Assembly: GCA_003153055.1 (NCBI GenBank) | Contig: PMBV01000339.1 | Span: 1 to 33,020 of the forward strand | Length of the DNA stretch: 33,020 nucleotides | Origin: Myxococcales bacterium | GTDB taxonomy: Bacteria > Myxococcota > Myxococcia > Myxococcales > Myxococcaceae | Reading direction: 5' to 3' | Shown: positions 15,113 through 24,178 of the stretch, piece by piece | How positions within the stretch are numbered: the first letter of the stretch is position 1 | How the letters are laid out: every line of letters begins with the position of its first letter | Made by a program: the position numbers and the translations under genes | Notes under the pieces: model-generated | Seen by the model: the letters and a program-made list of their open reading frames with translations, nothing else | Databases searched by the model: none | What the model was told of the DNA's origin: nothing

Positions 15113-17137
15113 ATGACTCAGGGCCAGACCATCGTCGTCGTCAGCTCCTTGGCGACGCAGGCTGCCGTGACGCTCCTGCTCGGCGCCTTGGTGTGCGCGC
15201 TCCATCGTGGCTCCCACATCGAAGCCTTTCGGTGGTGGGGTCGAGCGTGGCTGGCGCAGGCGGCGTCGCTCGTCTCGATCGCCCTCGGCTTCGCCTTCGT
15301 CCACGCTCCCTCCCTCGTGGGGCTGCTCCTGGGGGTGAGGGGCGCGATGTGTCTCGTAGGTGGCGGTGCCTGTCTTCTCGCGGCCGCGATGAAGAGGGAA
15401 GCCCTGGTGCATCGGCGGCTCTGGGCCGGCCTGATGGCGTACGGCCTGTGGCAGCTCGGCGCGATGCTCCACGCCGTTGGGGTGGTGCTCGGGTGGTGGA
15501 GCGTCGAAGGGCTCGTCGTGCTCGTGGCAGGAGACCTCGTGCTGGAGGCCGTCCTGGGAGCGGTGTTGGTGGCCTCGCTCCTGAGCGTCGCCCGGGCCCA
15601 GGCCGATGAGGGCATCGCCGGCGCCCGCAAAGCCGAGGGGGCCTTGCGAGCGCAGGAGAACCGCTCCCGGCGGCTCATCGAGAACGTGAGCGACGTCATC
15701 GCCACCGTCGACTCGGGAGGCGTCTTTCGCTACGCGAGCCCGTCGGTCCAACGGGTGCTGGGGTACGAGCCGGCGCGGTATGTCGGCATGCGCGACGAGC
15801 AGCTCCTTCACCCCGACGACCTCTCGGCGACTCAGGCCGCCTTCGCCGAGGCCTTCGAGGCGCCGGAGCGCGTGCACCGCGTCGTGGCTCGCTGCAGGCA
15901 CCGAGACGGGAGCTTCCGGACGCTCGAGAGCGTGCTCAACCGGCTCCCGTTGGGCGAGGGGCCGGTGGAGCTGGTGGTGACCTCTCGCGACATCAGCGAG
16001 CGCCGAACGCTCGAACAGAAGCTCGCCGAGGTCCAGCGGCTCGATGGCCTTGGTCGGTTGGCCGGTGGGGTGGCGCACGACTTCAACAACCTCCTGACGG
16101 TGATCGTCGGAGCGGTGTCGAGCGCGAAGGCTGGGCTCGCCGTCGGGCACCCGCTCAACGACGAGCTCGATGAGATCGCCCAGGCCTCGACTCGGGCCAC
16201 GGCCCTCACCCGCCAGCTCTTGGCCTTCGCTCGCCAGCAACGGGTGGATCAGCCCCGAGTGCTCGATCTCAACCACCTCGTGGAAGGCTTGGCCAAGATG
16301 CTCCGGCGCCTCATTGGAGAAAGCATCGAGCTCGTCGGGCCCGGGCGCGGCCACCCAGCGCTCGTCAGGGCCGATCCCGGGCAGCTGGAGCAGGTCATCG
16401 TGAACCTCGCCGTCAACGCGCGCGACGCCATGCCTTCAGGGGGGCGGCTCACCCTTGAGCTCGTCGACTGCCGGCTCGAGGAGCCCGAGTTGCCTCCGGG
16501 TGACTACGTCGATCTCACCGTGCGTGACACGGGCACCGGCATCGCGGAGCACCTGAAGGATCACCTGTTCGAGCCCTTCTTCACCACCAAGGCGCTGGGG
16601 AAGGGCACCGGGCTCGGCCTGGCCACGTCGTACGCCATCGTCCGGCAGCACGGCGGGTGCCTGTTCTTCGAGAACGCCGAGCGAGGCGGCACGCGGTTCC
16701 ACGTCGTGCTCCCACGCGCGGAAGAGGGCCTCGAGCCCGCCACCGTCCGGCCTCCGGAGGCCGAGAGCGGCCAGGGAGAAGTCATCTTGCTGGTGGAGGA
16801 CGACGGGCCGGTGCGCACGACGGCGGCGCGGGTGCTCCGCGGTCATGGCTACCAGGTGCTCGAGGCCGCGAATGGAGAGGAGGCGCTCCCTCTGGCGCTC
16901 GAGTCCCCCGGGCCCGAGCTGGTGCTGACCGATCTCGTGATGCCCAGGCTCGGAGGCCTGGCGCTCGCCCGACGGCTGAAGGGCTCGAGGCCCGAGCTCA
17001 AGGTGGCCTTCACCACCGGCTACTCCGAGCAGGAGGAGCTCGGCCAGGTGCGCCGCGAGGATCTCCTCGCCAAGCCCTTCGAGCCCACCCAGCTCCTCGT
17101 CTTCGTCTGGGACAAGCTGAGGTCGCCGCCCTCGTAG
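15113..17137 (+). CDS. Membrane-bound hybrid sensor histidine kinase (PAS-HisKA-HATPase-REC)
   Basis: 674 residues from the ATG at 15113, which has AAGGGGG just upstream and puts the first membrane helix near the start; in-frame starts at 15011, 15026 and 15071 are possible. About six hydrophobic helices (residues 5-170) are followed by a PAS domain (NVSDVIATVDSGGVFRYASP ... GYEPARYVGM), a HisKA box GGVAHDFNNLL with phospho-accepting H322, the ATPase motifs NLAVNARDAM, DTGTGI and GTGLGLATSYAI, and a C-terminal receiver domain with D607 in LTDLVMP and the Lys of LAKPFEP. It autophosphorylates and passes phosphate to its own receiver. No separate response regulator is adjacent. The link to flagella is positional only. 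Confidence 0.9.
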   Translation: MTQGQTIVVVSSLATQAAVTLLLGALVCALHRGSHIEAFRWWGRAWLAQAASLVSIALGFAFVHAPSLVGLLLGVRGAMCLVGGGACLLAAAMKREALVHRRLWAGLMAYGLWQLGAMLHAVGVVLGWWSVEGLVVLVAGDLVLEAVLGAVLVASLLSVARAQADEGIAGARKAEGALRAQENRSRRLIENVSDVIATVDSGGVFRYASPSVQRVLGYEPARYVGMRDEQLLHPDDLSATQAAFAEAFEAPERVHRVVARCRHRDGSFRTLESVLNRLPLGEGPVELVVTSRDISERRTLEQKLAEVQRLDGLGRLAGGVAHDFNNLLTVIVGAVSSAKAGLAVGHPLNDELDEIAQASTRATALTRQLLAFARQQRVDQPRVLDLNHLVEGLAKMLRRLIGESIELVGPGRGHPALVRADPGQLEQVIVNLAVNARDAMPSGGRLTLELVDCRLEEPELPPGDYVDLTVRDTGTGIAEHLKDHLFEPFFTTKALGKGTGLGLATSYAIVRQHGGCLFFENAERGGTRFHVVLPRAEEGLEPATVRPPEAESGQGEVILLVEDDGPVRTTAARVLRGHGYQVLEAANGEEALPLALESPGPELVLTDLVMPRLGGLALARRLKGSRPELKVAFTTGYSEQEELGQVRREDLLAKPFEPTQLLVFVWDKLRSPPS

Positions 17138-17148
17138 GTGCACCTACG
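17133..17148. repeat. 16-bp perfect palindrome between convergent kinase and fliA genes
   Basis: CGTAGGTGCACCTACG reads the same on both strands. It covers the TAG stop of the kinase gene and ends two bases before the fliA stop. With no unpaired loop it is a poor classical terminator, and no T run follows on either strand. It may limit convergent transcription, be a protein site, or be chance. Confidence 0.5.
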
Positions 17149-17150
17149 TG

Positions 17151-17867
17151 TCACTCCTTATCGATGCCCAGCTCGGAGAGGATCGTCTGTGCCTTGCGCA
17201 CGGCCTCCCCGTGGAGCTGGCAGACCCGCGCTTCGCTCACCTCGAGGGCCTGGGCGATCTCCTTGTAGGTCAGCCCTTCGACGTAGTGCAGCGACAGCAC
17301 GAGCTGCAGCCGCTGAGGGAGCTGCGCGATGGCGCGGGTGACCATCGCCACCCGTGACGCGTGATCAACCTGCTCGTCGATGGGCTGATCGGCGCTCGCC
17401 AGTGGGAGCTCGGCCTGCAGGGCCATCGCCGGCTGGGCGAGCTGATCGAGGGCCTCGATGTCCTCCCACGGCAGCCCGAGCTGGGCCGAGAGCTCTTCGG
17501 TGGTCGGCTCGCGGCCCAGGCGGTTGCCCAGCGCCTGCCGGGCCTTGCGAACTCGATCGGTCTCTGCCCGCAGGCGACGGGGGAGGTGATCCATCTCGCG
17601 CAGCTCGTCGATCATCGCCCCGCGAATGCGGTGCTCGGCGAAGCTTTCGAACTTCACCGCTCTCGATGGGTCGAAGCGGCGGTACGCGTCGAGCAGGCCC
17701 AACGCCCCGACCGACCAGAGATCCCCTGGGGCCACGGTGTTGGCGGTGCGGGCGCTGATGCGCCGCGCCACGCGATCGATGAGGTGAGCCCAGGTCCTCA
17801 CGACCTCGTCGTCGGACAACCTCGGCTCGTGGCCGGTCGACGTGTAGGAGAGGGCGGCGAGATGCAT
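17151..17867 (-). CDS. fliA: Flagellar sigma factor FliA (sigma-28)
   Basis: 238 residues, the normal FliA length. Region 2 is clear: DLWSVGALGLLDAYRRFDPS then FESFAEHRIRGAMIDELREM. Region 3 follows as VRKARQALGNRLGREPTTEE. Region 4 has LPQRLQLVLSLHYVEGLTYK and a helix-turn-helix EIAQALEVSEARVCQLHGEA. FliA directs RNA polymerase to late flagellar promoters such as the one proposed before fliC, and is held by FlgM. It is the last gene of the long operon, 12 bases after flhG, and converges on the kinase gene. Confidence 0.96.
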   Translation of the reverse strand: MHLAALSYTSTGHEPRLSDDEVVRTWAHLIDRVARRISARTANTVAPGDLWSVGALGLLDAYRRFDPSRAVKFESFAEHRIRGAMIDELREMDHLPRRLRAETDRVRKARQALGNRLGREPTTEELSAQLGLPWEDIEALDQLAQPAMALQAELPLASADQPIDEQVDHASRVAMVTRAIAQLPQRLQLVLSLHYVEGLTYKEIAQALEVSEARVCQLHGEAVRKAQTILSELGIDKE

Positions 17868-17879
17868 ACCTGACTCCGG

Positions 17880-18746
17880 CTAGGCTGCTCGGGTCTCCCG
17901 AAGCAGACGGTTCCACAGAAACTTGAGGCCCCCATCGAGGTGCGGAGGGGGCGGCTCGGACAAGAGCGTGTCGGCGATGATCTGCAGTGCCCGGCTGGCG
18001 GGCGACGAGGGGAACAGCTCCACCACGGCGCGCTGTGACATCACCGCTCGGTGAACGTTCTCGTCGCGGGGCAGCCACCCGAGCCACCTGATTCGCGCGT
18101 CGAGGAAGCGGCTGGCCACCGCCGACAGCTTCTCGAAGATGTCGTGGGCGATGGCTTCGTTGCCGGCCTGGTTCACCACCACGTCGAAGAACTTCACCCC
18201 CGCGTCCTGGCAGAGCACCTTGATGGTGGCGTAGGCGTCGGTGAGCGACGTCGGCTCGGGGCTCACCACCAGCAGCGCCTCCTGCGCCGCGCCCACGAAG
18301 AACATCACGTTGTCACCGATGCCCGCCCCGGCGTCGAGGAAGATGACGTCGAAGTCGTCCTCCAGTTGATCGAGCGCGGTCACCAGCCTCAGCCGCTGAG
18401 CGTCATCGAGGCGAGCGAAGTGCTGCACTCCGCTCCCGGCCGGCAAGACCCGCACGCCCGCTGGGCCCACGGTGAGCACCTCGCTCAAGGGGATGTCTGA
18501 GTCGAGCACGTGCCCCAGGTGGTACTTGGGCCGCATGCCGAACAGAATCTCGACGTTGGCGAGGCCGAGATCGCCGTCGATGATCAACACCCGTTGGCTC
18601 GCCTTGGCCGCCAGCACCGCGAGGTTGGCCGCCAAGTTCGTCTTGCCCACGCCGCCCTTGCCGCTGACGACGCCGATGATCCGCAGCGGAGCCTTGGACC
18701 GCCGCTGCTCTCGAAGCATGTCCCTCAAACCGCCGGCCTGGTCCAT
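17880..18746 (-). CDS. flhG: MinD-like ATPase FlhG (FleN/YlxH)
   Basis: 288 residues from the ATG at 18744-18746, chosen because GGGAGG lies 8 bases upstream; a GTG three codons earlier overlaps that site. The N-terminus MDQAGGLRDMLRE contains the DQAxxLR helix by which FlhG stimulates the FlhF GTPase. It is followed by a deviant Walker A GKGGVGKT (29-36), IIDGDLGLANVEI, and a Walker B region VIFLDAGAGIGD. The C-terminus carries an amphipathic stretch (LKFLWNRLLRE), the likely membrane-binding helix. FlhG limits flagellar number and positions C-ring parts. It begins one base after the flhF stop. Confidence 0.95.
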   Translation of the reverse strand: MDQAGGLRDMLREQRRSKAPLRIIGVVSGKGGVGKTNLAANLAVLAAKASQRVLIIDGDLGLANVEILFGMRPKYHLGHVLDSDIPLSEVLTVGPAGVRVLPAGSGVQHFARLDDAQRLRLVTALDQLEDDFDVIFLDAGAGIGDNVMFFVGAAQEALLVVSPEPTSLTDAYATIKVLCQDAGVKFFDVVVNQAGNEAIAHDIFEKLSAVASRFLDARIRWLGWLPRDENVHRAVMSQRAVVELFPSSPASRALQIIADTLLSEPPPPHLDGGLKFLWNRLLRETRAA

Positions 18747-18747
18747 G

Positions 18748-20013
18748 TCACTCACCTCCCACCTTTACCGAGGAATCGGCTCGCATCTGGCGGAACGAGC
18801 CGATGACCAGCTCGACCAGCTCGGGGCCGGACAGCGCGTGAATGTCTTCTGGCACCCGCTGCCCGTCGGTCACCGCGACGATGGGCCGCCCGATGCGCAC
18901 CGAGGCAGACAACAGGCTCCCCGGGCCCACCGCCTCATCGACCTTGGTCACCACCAGGCGCTCGGGCTGCAAGGCACGGTACCGCTCGGCCGCCGCCGCC
19001 ATTTCCCTGGGGCCGGTGCAGGCGCTCACCGTCAGGTACAGCTGAATGCCCTCGATGCTGCGGAGCATCTCGGCCTGCCGGGCGACGGCCTCGCTCACGC
19101 TGCGCCCCGCGGTGTCGATGAGCACCAGATCGGCGTTGGCGCTCCGCTCGATGGCGCGGGTCAGCTCGATGCGATCGCGGGCCACGTAGGTCGGAACGGC
19201 CATGATCTCTCCGTAACGGATGACCTGCTCGCTCGCCCCGATGCGGTAGGTGTCGATGGTGACCAGGACCACCTTGAGCTTCGACTCCATCAGCGCCCGG
19301 GCGGCGATCTTCGCCAGCGTGGTGGTCTTGCCCACCCCGGTGGGGCCCACCATCGCGATGACCCTCCGGCGGGCGTCAGGCAACCAGGGAGGGCGGCCCG
19401 ACACCACCCGCTCACCGAGGGCGTCTCGGAGCGAGGCGAGCAGCGTGGCCGGTGAGTGGTTGGGTGACGCCTCGACGGCCTGGCGCACCGACTCCTCGGC
19501 CAGGGCCTCCTCGACGCCGCGGTTGATGAGGTGGGTCAGCAACTCGGCCCCCACCGGAGGCAGTCGGTAGTCGCGCTCGATGCGCACCTGGCCGGTGACG
19601 TGCCGCATCTCGCGGCGCATGTCGTCCATCGCACCTCGCAGGCGAATGAGCTCGTCGGACAGTTGCTCTTCCCGGCTCGTGACGGGCGCCGCGGGCAACG
19701 GGGGGGCGCTGGGGCGCGGGCTCGAGGGCCGGGGGGAGTCGGTGGCGAGGCTGATGGCTCGCTGCACGTCGCTCGAGCCCACGACCGGCGTGGCGACCCG
19801 GCTCCCCGACGGCACGTAGGCCTGGGCGGCGAGCGACTTCGTCTGCTGCGGAGCGTCGGGCAGCGCCGCGGTGACCTCGATCTCCTTGGCGCGGAACAGA
19901 CCGTTGAAGACCTCGCGGGTCGAGAGGATCACCGCGTCCGAGCCCAGGGCGGCCTTCACCATGGCCAGGCCGCTGCGGGCGTCGGGTGCTCGAAACGTGC
20001 GAAACGTACTCAT
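18748..20013 (-). CDS. flhF: SRP-type GTPase FlhF
   Basis: 421 residues: an N-terminal B domain (FRTFRAPDARSGLAMVKAAL), a Pro/Ser-rich linker (about 92-112), an N domain, and a G domain with G1 GPTGVGKTT (223-231), DTYRIGASEQ (254-263), DTAGRS (300-305) and TKVDEA. These are the marks of the third SRP GTPase beside Ffh and FtsY. FlhF recruits early flagellar parts to the pole. It is flanked by flhA and flhG, the order typical of polar flagellates. Confidence 0.96.
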   Translation of the reverse strand: MSTFRTFRAPDARSGLAMVKAALGSDAVILSTREVFNGLFRAKEIEVTAALPDAPQQTKSLAAQAYVPSGSRVATPVVGSSDVQRAISLATDSPRPSSPRPSAPPLPAAPVTSREEQLSDELIRLRGAMDDMRREMRHVTGQVRIERDYRLPPVGAELLTHLINRGVEEALAEESVRQAVEASPNHSPATLLASLRDALGERVVSGRPPWLPDARRRVIAMVGPTGVGKTTTLAKIAARALMESKLKVVLVTIDTYRIGASEQVIRYGEIMAVPTYVARDRIELTRAIERSANADLVLIDTAGRSVSEAVARQAEMLRSIEGIQLYLTVSACTGPREMAAAAERYRALQPERLVVTKVDEAVGPGSLLSASVRIGRPIVAVTDGQRVPEDIHALSGPELVELVIGSFRQMRADSSVKVGGE

Positions 20014-20021
20014 GGCTCACC

Positions 20022-22085
20022 TCACGACAACGACACGGTCCCAGCTGGCTCGATCGTCGTGCCAGGCGCGAGCTCCCGCGCTGACACCACGAAGAGGTCC
20101 GGGACGAACCGGGAAAAGAAGTCGAACACGGGCCGCCGGAGATCCGGAGGCGCCAACATCACCGCCGACCGGCCCGCCGCGGCCAACGCCGCCGCCCTGG
20201 TCTCGACCGACGCGATGAGGCGCCGGGCCACCTCGAGGTCGGGCGCGAGCACCGGCTCACCGTCGTTGTGCCCCAGGGAGTGGCGCAGCGTGTCTTCGGC
20301 CGGGCGATCGAGCGTCAACGCATAGACGACCCCGTTGTCGGCCACCCGGCCGGTGATCTGCCGCGACATGCGCCGGCGCACTTGCTCGACCAGGAAGTGG
20401 GTGTCCTTGCTCCGCGGCGCGGCGTCGGCGACCGCCTCGAGGATCGTTCGCAGGTCGCGCACCGAGACGCCCTCGCGGAGCAGCCCGCGGAGCACGCGCA
20501 CCAGCTCGCCCAGGGTGATGGCGGTGGGAATGGTGTCCTCCACCAGCTTGGGGGCCTCCTTGGCGCAGGCACCGAGCAGCTCCTGCACTTCTTGGCGGCC
20601 CACCAGCTCGTGGGCGTTTCTGCGGATGAGCTCCGACAGGTGGGTGGTGACCACCGACGGCGCGTCGACCAGGGTGTAGCCCTTGGTCTCCGCGTGCTGG
20701 CGCTGCTCCGACGCCACCCACACCGCGGGCAACCCGAAGGCTGGGTCCTTTCCCGGCAGACCCTGAATCGTCGGGGTGCCACCCGCGGGCTCGAGGCACA
20801 TCAGTTTGCCGAGGTAGGCCGTGCCTCGGCCGATCTCCATGCCCCTGAGCTTGACCCGGTAGTCACTGGGCTCGAGGCGCAGGTTGTCGCGCAGGTGCAC
20901 CGAGGGCAGCACGATGCCGAGGTCGGTGGCGAGCTGCCGCCGGAGCGCGGTGACGCGGCCGGGCAGCTCACCGCCCTTCTCGAGATCGATGACCGGCAAG
21001 AGCGCGTAGCCCACCTCGAGCTCGAGGGCGTCGATGGTCAACAGGTCAGTGATGCGCTGCTCACCTTTGGTCTTCTCGTCGACCGGCTTCTTCCCCGCGA
21101 CGGTGGCCGCGGCCTGGGTCTTCTTGGCGTGGCGCGCGATGAGCCAGGCCCCCAAGGCCAGCGGCCCGAAGGCGATGGCTGGCAACCCGGGAATGAAGGC
21201 CATGACCGCGAGCACGTAGGCCGAGTAGGTGAGGGCCCGGGGGCTCCCGAGAATCTGGCCCGACATTTGGGTACCGAGGTCGGCGCCCTCGGCGCGGGTC
21301 ACCAGCACGCCCGCGGCCGTCGAGACCAGCAGGGCGGGGAGCTGCGAGACCAGGCCATCGCCCACCGTGAGCAGGGTGTAGGTCTCGACCGCTTGGCCCA
21401 GGCCCAGGTGATCCCTCAAGACGCCAGCCACCAGCCCTCCGACGATGTTGATGGCGGTGATGAACAGCCCGGCCATGGCGTCGCCGCGCACGAACTTCGA
21501 GGCGCCGTCCATCGCGCCGTAGAACTCGGTTTCGCGGGCCAGCGCCGAGCGACGGGCGCGGGCGTCCTTCTCGTCGATGGTGCCGGCGGCGAGATCGGCG
21601 TCGATGGCCATCTGCTTGCCGGGCAACGCATCGAGGGTGAAGCGCGCCGCCACTTCGGACACCCGCCCCGAGCCCTTGGTGATGACGGTGAAGTTCACCA
21701 GCAGGAGGATGAGGAAGACGACCGCGCCGACGATCAAGCTGCCGCCCACCGCGAAGCGCCCGAAGGTCTCGATGACGTGGCCCGCCGCTGCCGAGCCCTT
21801 GCCTCCATCGAGGAGGATGAGCCGAGTGGTCGCCACGTTGAGCGACAGACGAAAGAGCGTGGTGATGAGCAGCAGCGAGGGGAAGACCGAGAAGTCCATC
21901 GGCCGGGTGAGGCCGAGGGACACCAAGAGCATCAGCACCGCCAGCGCCACCGACAGGGCCAGCAGCGCGTCGAGCACCGGCGCGGGCACGGGAATGATGA
22001 GGATGCCGATGACGCCGAGCACCGCCAGCGCCAGCAGCCCCTCGGCTGGCACCTTGGCACCGGCGCTGGTGGGGGTGGCGCTCAC
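20022..22085 (-). CDS. flhA: Flagellar export gate protein FlhA
   Basis: 687 residues. About eight membrane helices occupy the first 320 residues, with the conserved RPMDFSVFPSLLLITTLFRL and LSLNVATTRLIL segment and the cytoplasmic FHIPEP region (DALPGKQMAIDADLAAG then EFYGAMDGASKFVRGD). The C-terminal cytoplasmic domain (about 350-687) binds chaperone-client complexes such as FliS-flagellin and contains YTLVDAPSVVTTHLSELIRR. The start is GTG overlapping the flhB stop (GTGA). Confidence 0.98.
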   Translation of the reverse strand: MSATPTSAGAKVPAEGLLALAVLGVIGILIIPVPAPVLDALLALSVALAVLMLLVSLGLTRPMDFSVFPSLLLITTLFRLSLNVATTRLILLDGGKGSAAAGHVIETFGRFAVGGSLIVGAVVFLILLLVNFTVITKGSGRVSEVAARFTLDALPGKQMAIDADLAAGTIDEKDARARRSALARETEFYGAMDGASKFVRGDAMAGLFITAINIVGGLVAGVLRDHLGLGQAVETYTLLTVGDGLVSQLPALLVSTAAGVLVTRAEGADLGTQMSGQILGSPRALTYSAYVLAVMAFIPGLPAIAFGPLALGAWLIARHAKKTQAAATVAGKKPVDEKTKGEQRITDLLTIDALELEVGYALLPVIDLEKGGELPGRVTALRRQLATDLGIVLPSVHLRDNLRLEPSDYRVKLRGMEIGRGTAYLGKLMCLEPAGGTPTIQGLPGKDPAFGLPAVWVASEQRQHAETKGYTLVDAPSVVTTHLSELIRRNAHELVGRQEVQELLGACAKEAPKLVEDTIPTAITLGELVRVLRGLLREGVSVRDLRTILEAVADAAPRSKDTHFLVEQVRRRMSRQITGRVADNGVVYALTLDRPAEDTLRHSLGHNDGEPVLAPDLEVARRLIASVETRAAALAAAGRSAVMLAPPDLRRPVFDFFSRFVPDLFVVSARELAPGTTIEPAGTVSLS

Positions 22086-23152
22086 AGCCTGGCCTCAGGC
22101 TGCGCGGCGGGCCGGGTGAGGCGGTAGACCAGGGCGAGGATCGCCGCGACCGCCTTGTACGTGTCAGCGGGCACCTGACCGCCCATCTTCACCTTCTTGA
22201 ACAGGAGCCGGGCCAAGGGAATGTCTTGCACGATGGGCACTCCGGCCGATCGGGCGCTGTCCCTCATCGCCTCGGCCAGCACGCCCTTGCCCTTGGCCAG
22301 CACCCTCGGCGCCGCGCTCTCATCCTTGCGGTAGCGAATGGCGATGGCGATGTGCGTCGGGTTGACGATGAGCGCGTCGGCTCTCCGACTCTCGGCGATG
22401 GCGCTCTTTCGAACCAACTCGCGGTGACGGCGCTTGCGCGCGCCCTTCACCAGCGGGTCGCCCTCTTCGTCCTTCATTTCCCGCTTGAGCTCGTCTTTGG
22501 TCATCATGTGGCGTTGCCGGTATCGCCACCACGAGAGAGCAAAGTCCGCACCAGCGAAGGCGATGAGCAGAACGATGGCTCGGACGGCGATTTTCGACAC
22601 CCCGCCGAACAAGGCCGACAGCTGCTCTCCGGGCGCCGAGTGTCCCAGGCGACCCAGCGTCAGAAACTCGCCGCGAAGCACGCCCCAGGTGCCCAGGCCA
22701 ATCGCCACGACCTTGACGACGGCCACCAGCAGGTCGACGACGAGCTCCTTCGACACGAGGCGCGTGAGTCGTTCAGTGCTGAAGACCCGCGTCAGATCAG
22801 GAGACGGCTTCTCGGACCACACGTGGGCGCGGGTCTGCGCGAAGGTCAGCGCCAGCCCACCCACCGCGATGGCGCCGAGAATGGCCAGCACGGGGCCGCC
22901 CAGCGGCAACAGGAGTGAAGGGAGGGAGGCGTAGGGCGCGGTCGGCGCGAGCACCAGCGTCTGCGACACCAACCGCACCAGCCGGGCTTCGAGGCCGTTG
23001 CTCAATGAGAAGAGAGCGATGAGGCCCAGGGCGAAGGCCCCGGTCGAGACGACGTCGCGAGACAAGACGATGTCGCCCTGATTGAAGGCCTCTTCAAGCC
23101 GTCGATCGGAGGGGGCTTCGGTGCGGTTCTCTCGGTCGTCCTCGGCGGCCAT
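22082..23152 (-). CDS. flhB: Flagellar export switch protein FlhB
   Basis: 356 residues. It starts with the family pattern ENRTEAPSDRRLEEAFNQGD, then four membrane helices, and has the autocleavage motif NPTH at N264-H267 in ALIVNPTHIAIAIRY. The cytoplasmic linker MTKDELKREMKDEEGDPLVK is diagnostic. Self-cleavage between Asn and Pro, triggered with FliK, changes export from hook to filament proteins. It starts 4 bases after fliR. Confidence 0.98.
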   Translation of the reverse strand: MAAEDDRENRTEAPSDRRLEEAFNQGDIVLSRDVVSTGAFALGLIALFSLSNGLEARLVRLVSQTLVLAPTAPYASLPSLLLPLGGPVLAILGAIAVGGLALTFAQTRAHVWSEKPSPDLTRVFSTERLTRLVSKELVVDLLVAVVKVVAIGLGTWGVLRGEFLTLGRLGHSAPGEQLSALFGGVSKIAVRAIVLLIAFAGADFALSWWRYRQRHMMTKDELKREMKDEEGDPLVKGARKRRHRELVRKSAIAESRRADALIVNPTHIAIAIRYRKDESAAPRVLAKGKGVLAEAMRDSARSAGVPIVQDIPLARLLFKKVKMGGQVPADTYKAVAAILALVYRLTRPAAQPEARL

Positions 23153-23156
23153 GGCC

Positions 23157-23903
23157 CTAGCCTCTCGAGAAGACCCGGACGGCGGCCTGGGCGCAGATTC
23201 GCGCGCCCTCGGGGGCCATCAGGTACAGGGCGCCGCCCCCCGCGACGATGGTCACGCCGAAGCCCAGGTTCGACAGCGAGAGCTGGGGGGCTGCCTTGCC
23301 CAACAGCCCCAACAGCGCGTAGCCCAGGAGCGCCGCGGCGAAGAGCGGGTAGCCCACCCGCACCGCCAGGGTGAGACCGAAGATGATCTGGCCCACCAGT
23401 GCGCTGGCCAGTGACTGCACGTCGACGGTGGCTCCAGGAGGCGCCTGCCGCACCGAGAGGGCGAGCCAGGCCACCGCCTCGCGGTGCAACCCCAGCGCGA
23501 GCGCCACGCCCAGGGCCAGCGTCGAGTACAGCTCGCCAACGGAGGTCGACTCGGCGTTGCTGTTGGGGTTCAGCACCTGACCGAAGCCGAAGCCCATCGA
23601 CATGGAGGCCGCTTGGGCGCCAGCCTGGGCCGCCTCGAGCAAGAGCCGCGACGAGAGCCCGGCCACCAGCCCCAGCGCGGTCTCCGAGAGAGCGAGGGCG
23701 GCGAGGGCTCCGAAGCTCCCTGGGAGCGGCACCCGAGGGGCACCCGCGGCGGCGAAGATGGCCACCGAGAAGACGAGGGACATGGCCAACTTCACCCGCG
23801 CGGGAATGGACTTGGAGCTGAGGATGGGCGCGGCCACCACCAGGGCGCCGGTGCGCAAGAGCACCAGGAGGAACCCCAACACCAGTGGCAGGGCGAGGGC
23901 CAC
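23157..23903 (-). CDS. fliR: Flagellar export gate protein FliR
   Basis: 248 residues from a GTG at 23901-23903, placed 8 bases after the fliQ stop. This gives the usual N-terminal distance (about 25 residues) to APILSSKSIPARVKLAMSLV, the FliR signature. An ATG at 23981 would add 26 residues overlapping fliQ and is less likely; the ribosome site is weak in either case, so the start is uncertain. Six or so hydrophobic helices and MSMGFGFGQVLNPNSNAEST follow, as in the family. It forms the FliP5Q4R1 gate with its upstream neighbours. Confidence 0.93.
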   Translation of the reverse strand: MALALPLVLGFLLVLLRTGALVVAAPILSSKSIPARVKLAMSLVFSVAIFAAAGAPRVPLPGSFGALAALALSETALGLVAGLSSRLLLEAAQAGAQAASMSMGFGFGQVLNPNSNAESTSVGELYSTLALGVALALGLHREAVAWLALSVRQAPPGATVDVQSLASALVGQIIFGLTLAVRVGYPLFAAALLGYALLGLLGKAAPQLSLSNLGFGVTIVAGGGALYLMAPEGARICAQAAVRVFSRG

Positions 23904-23911
23904 GGCGGCGC

Positions 23912-24178
23912 CTAGAAGCCCCGCTCGCTCAAGCGGGTGAGCGCGAGCGACACGAAGCGAGAGAGCCGCTCGACCATCCACGGGCCGAGGAAGAGGCTCA
24001 CCGCCAGCACCGCGGCGAGGCGGGGCACCACGCCGACCGCTGGCTCCTGAATCTGAGTGGCCGACTGGAGCACGCCGGTCACCAGCCCCACCACCAGGAG
24101 CACGGCCATGAGCGGCCCGCCGACGACGAGCAAGAGCATCATGGCCTCCCGGAACAGGCCGCCGACCGCGTCGCTCAT
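23912..24178 (-). CDS. fliQ: Flagellar export gate protein FliQ
   Basis: 88 residues with two hydrophobic helices (about 11-35 and 48-66) joined by the conserved loop GVLQSATQIQEPAVGVVPRL, which matches the FliQ TQxxE motif. It is part of the export gate in the inner membrane. Its ATG overlaps the fliP stop (ATGA). Confidence 0.96.
   Translation of the reverse strand: MSDAVGGLFREAMMLLLVVGGPLMAVLLVVGLVTGVLQSATQIQEPAVGVVPRLAAVLAVSLFLGPWMVERLSRFVSLALTRLSERGF

Noticed and set aside
20268..22127. 619-codon plus-strand open frame opposite flhA
   Set aside because: Antisense of a clear FlhA; composition is Arg/Gly/His/Asp-rich and no family is recognisable.
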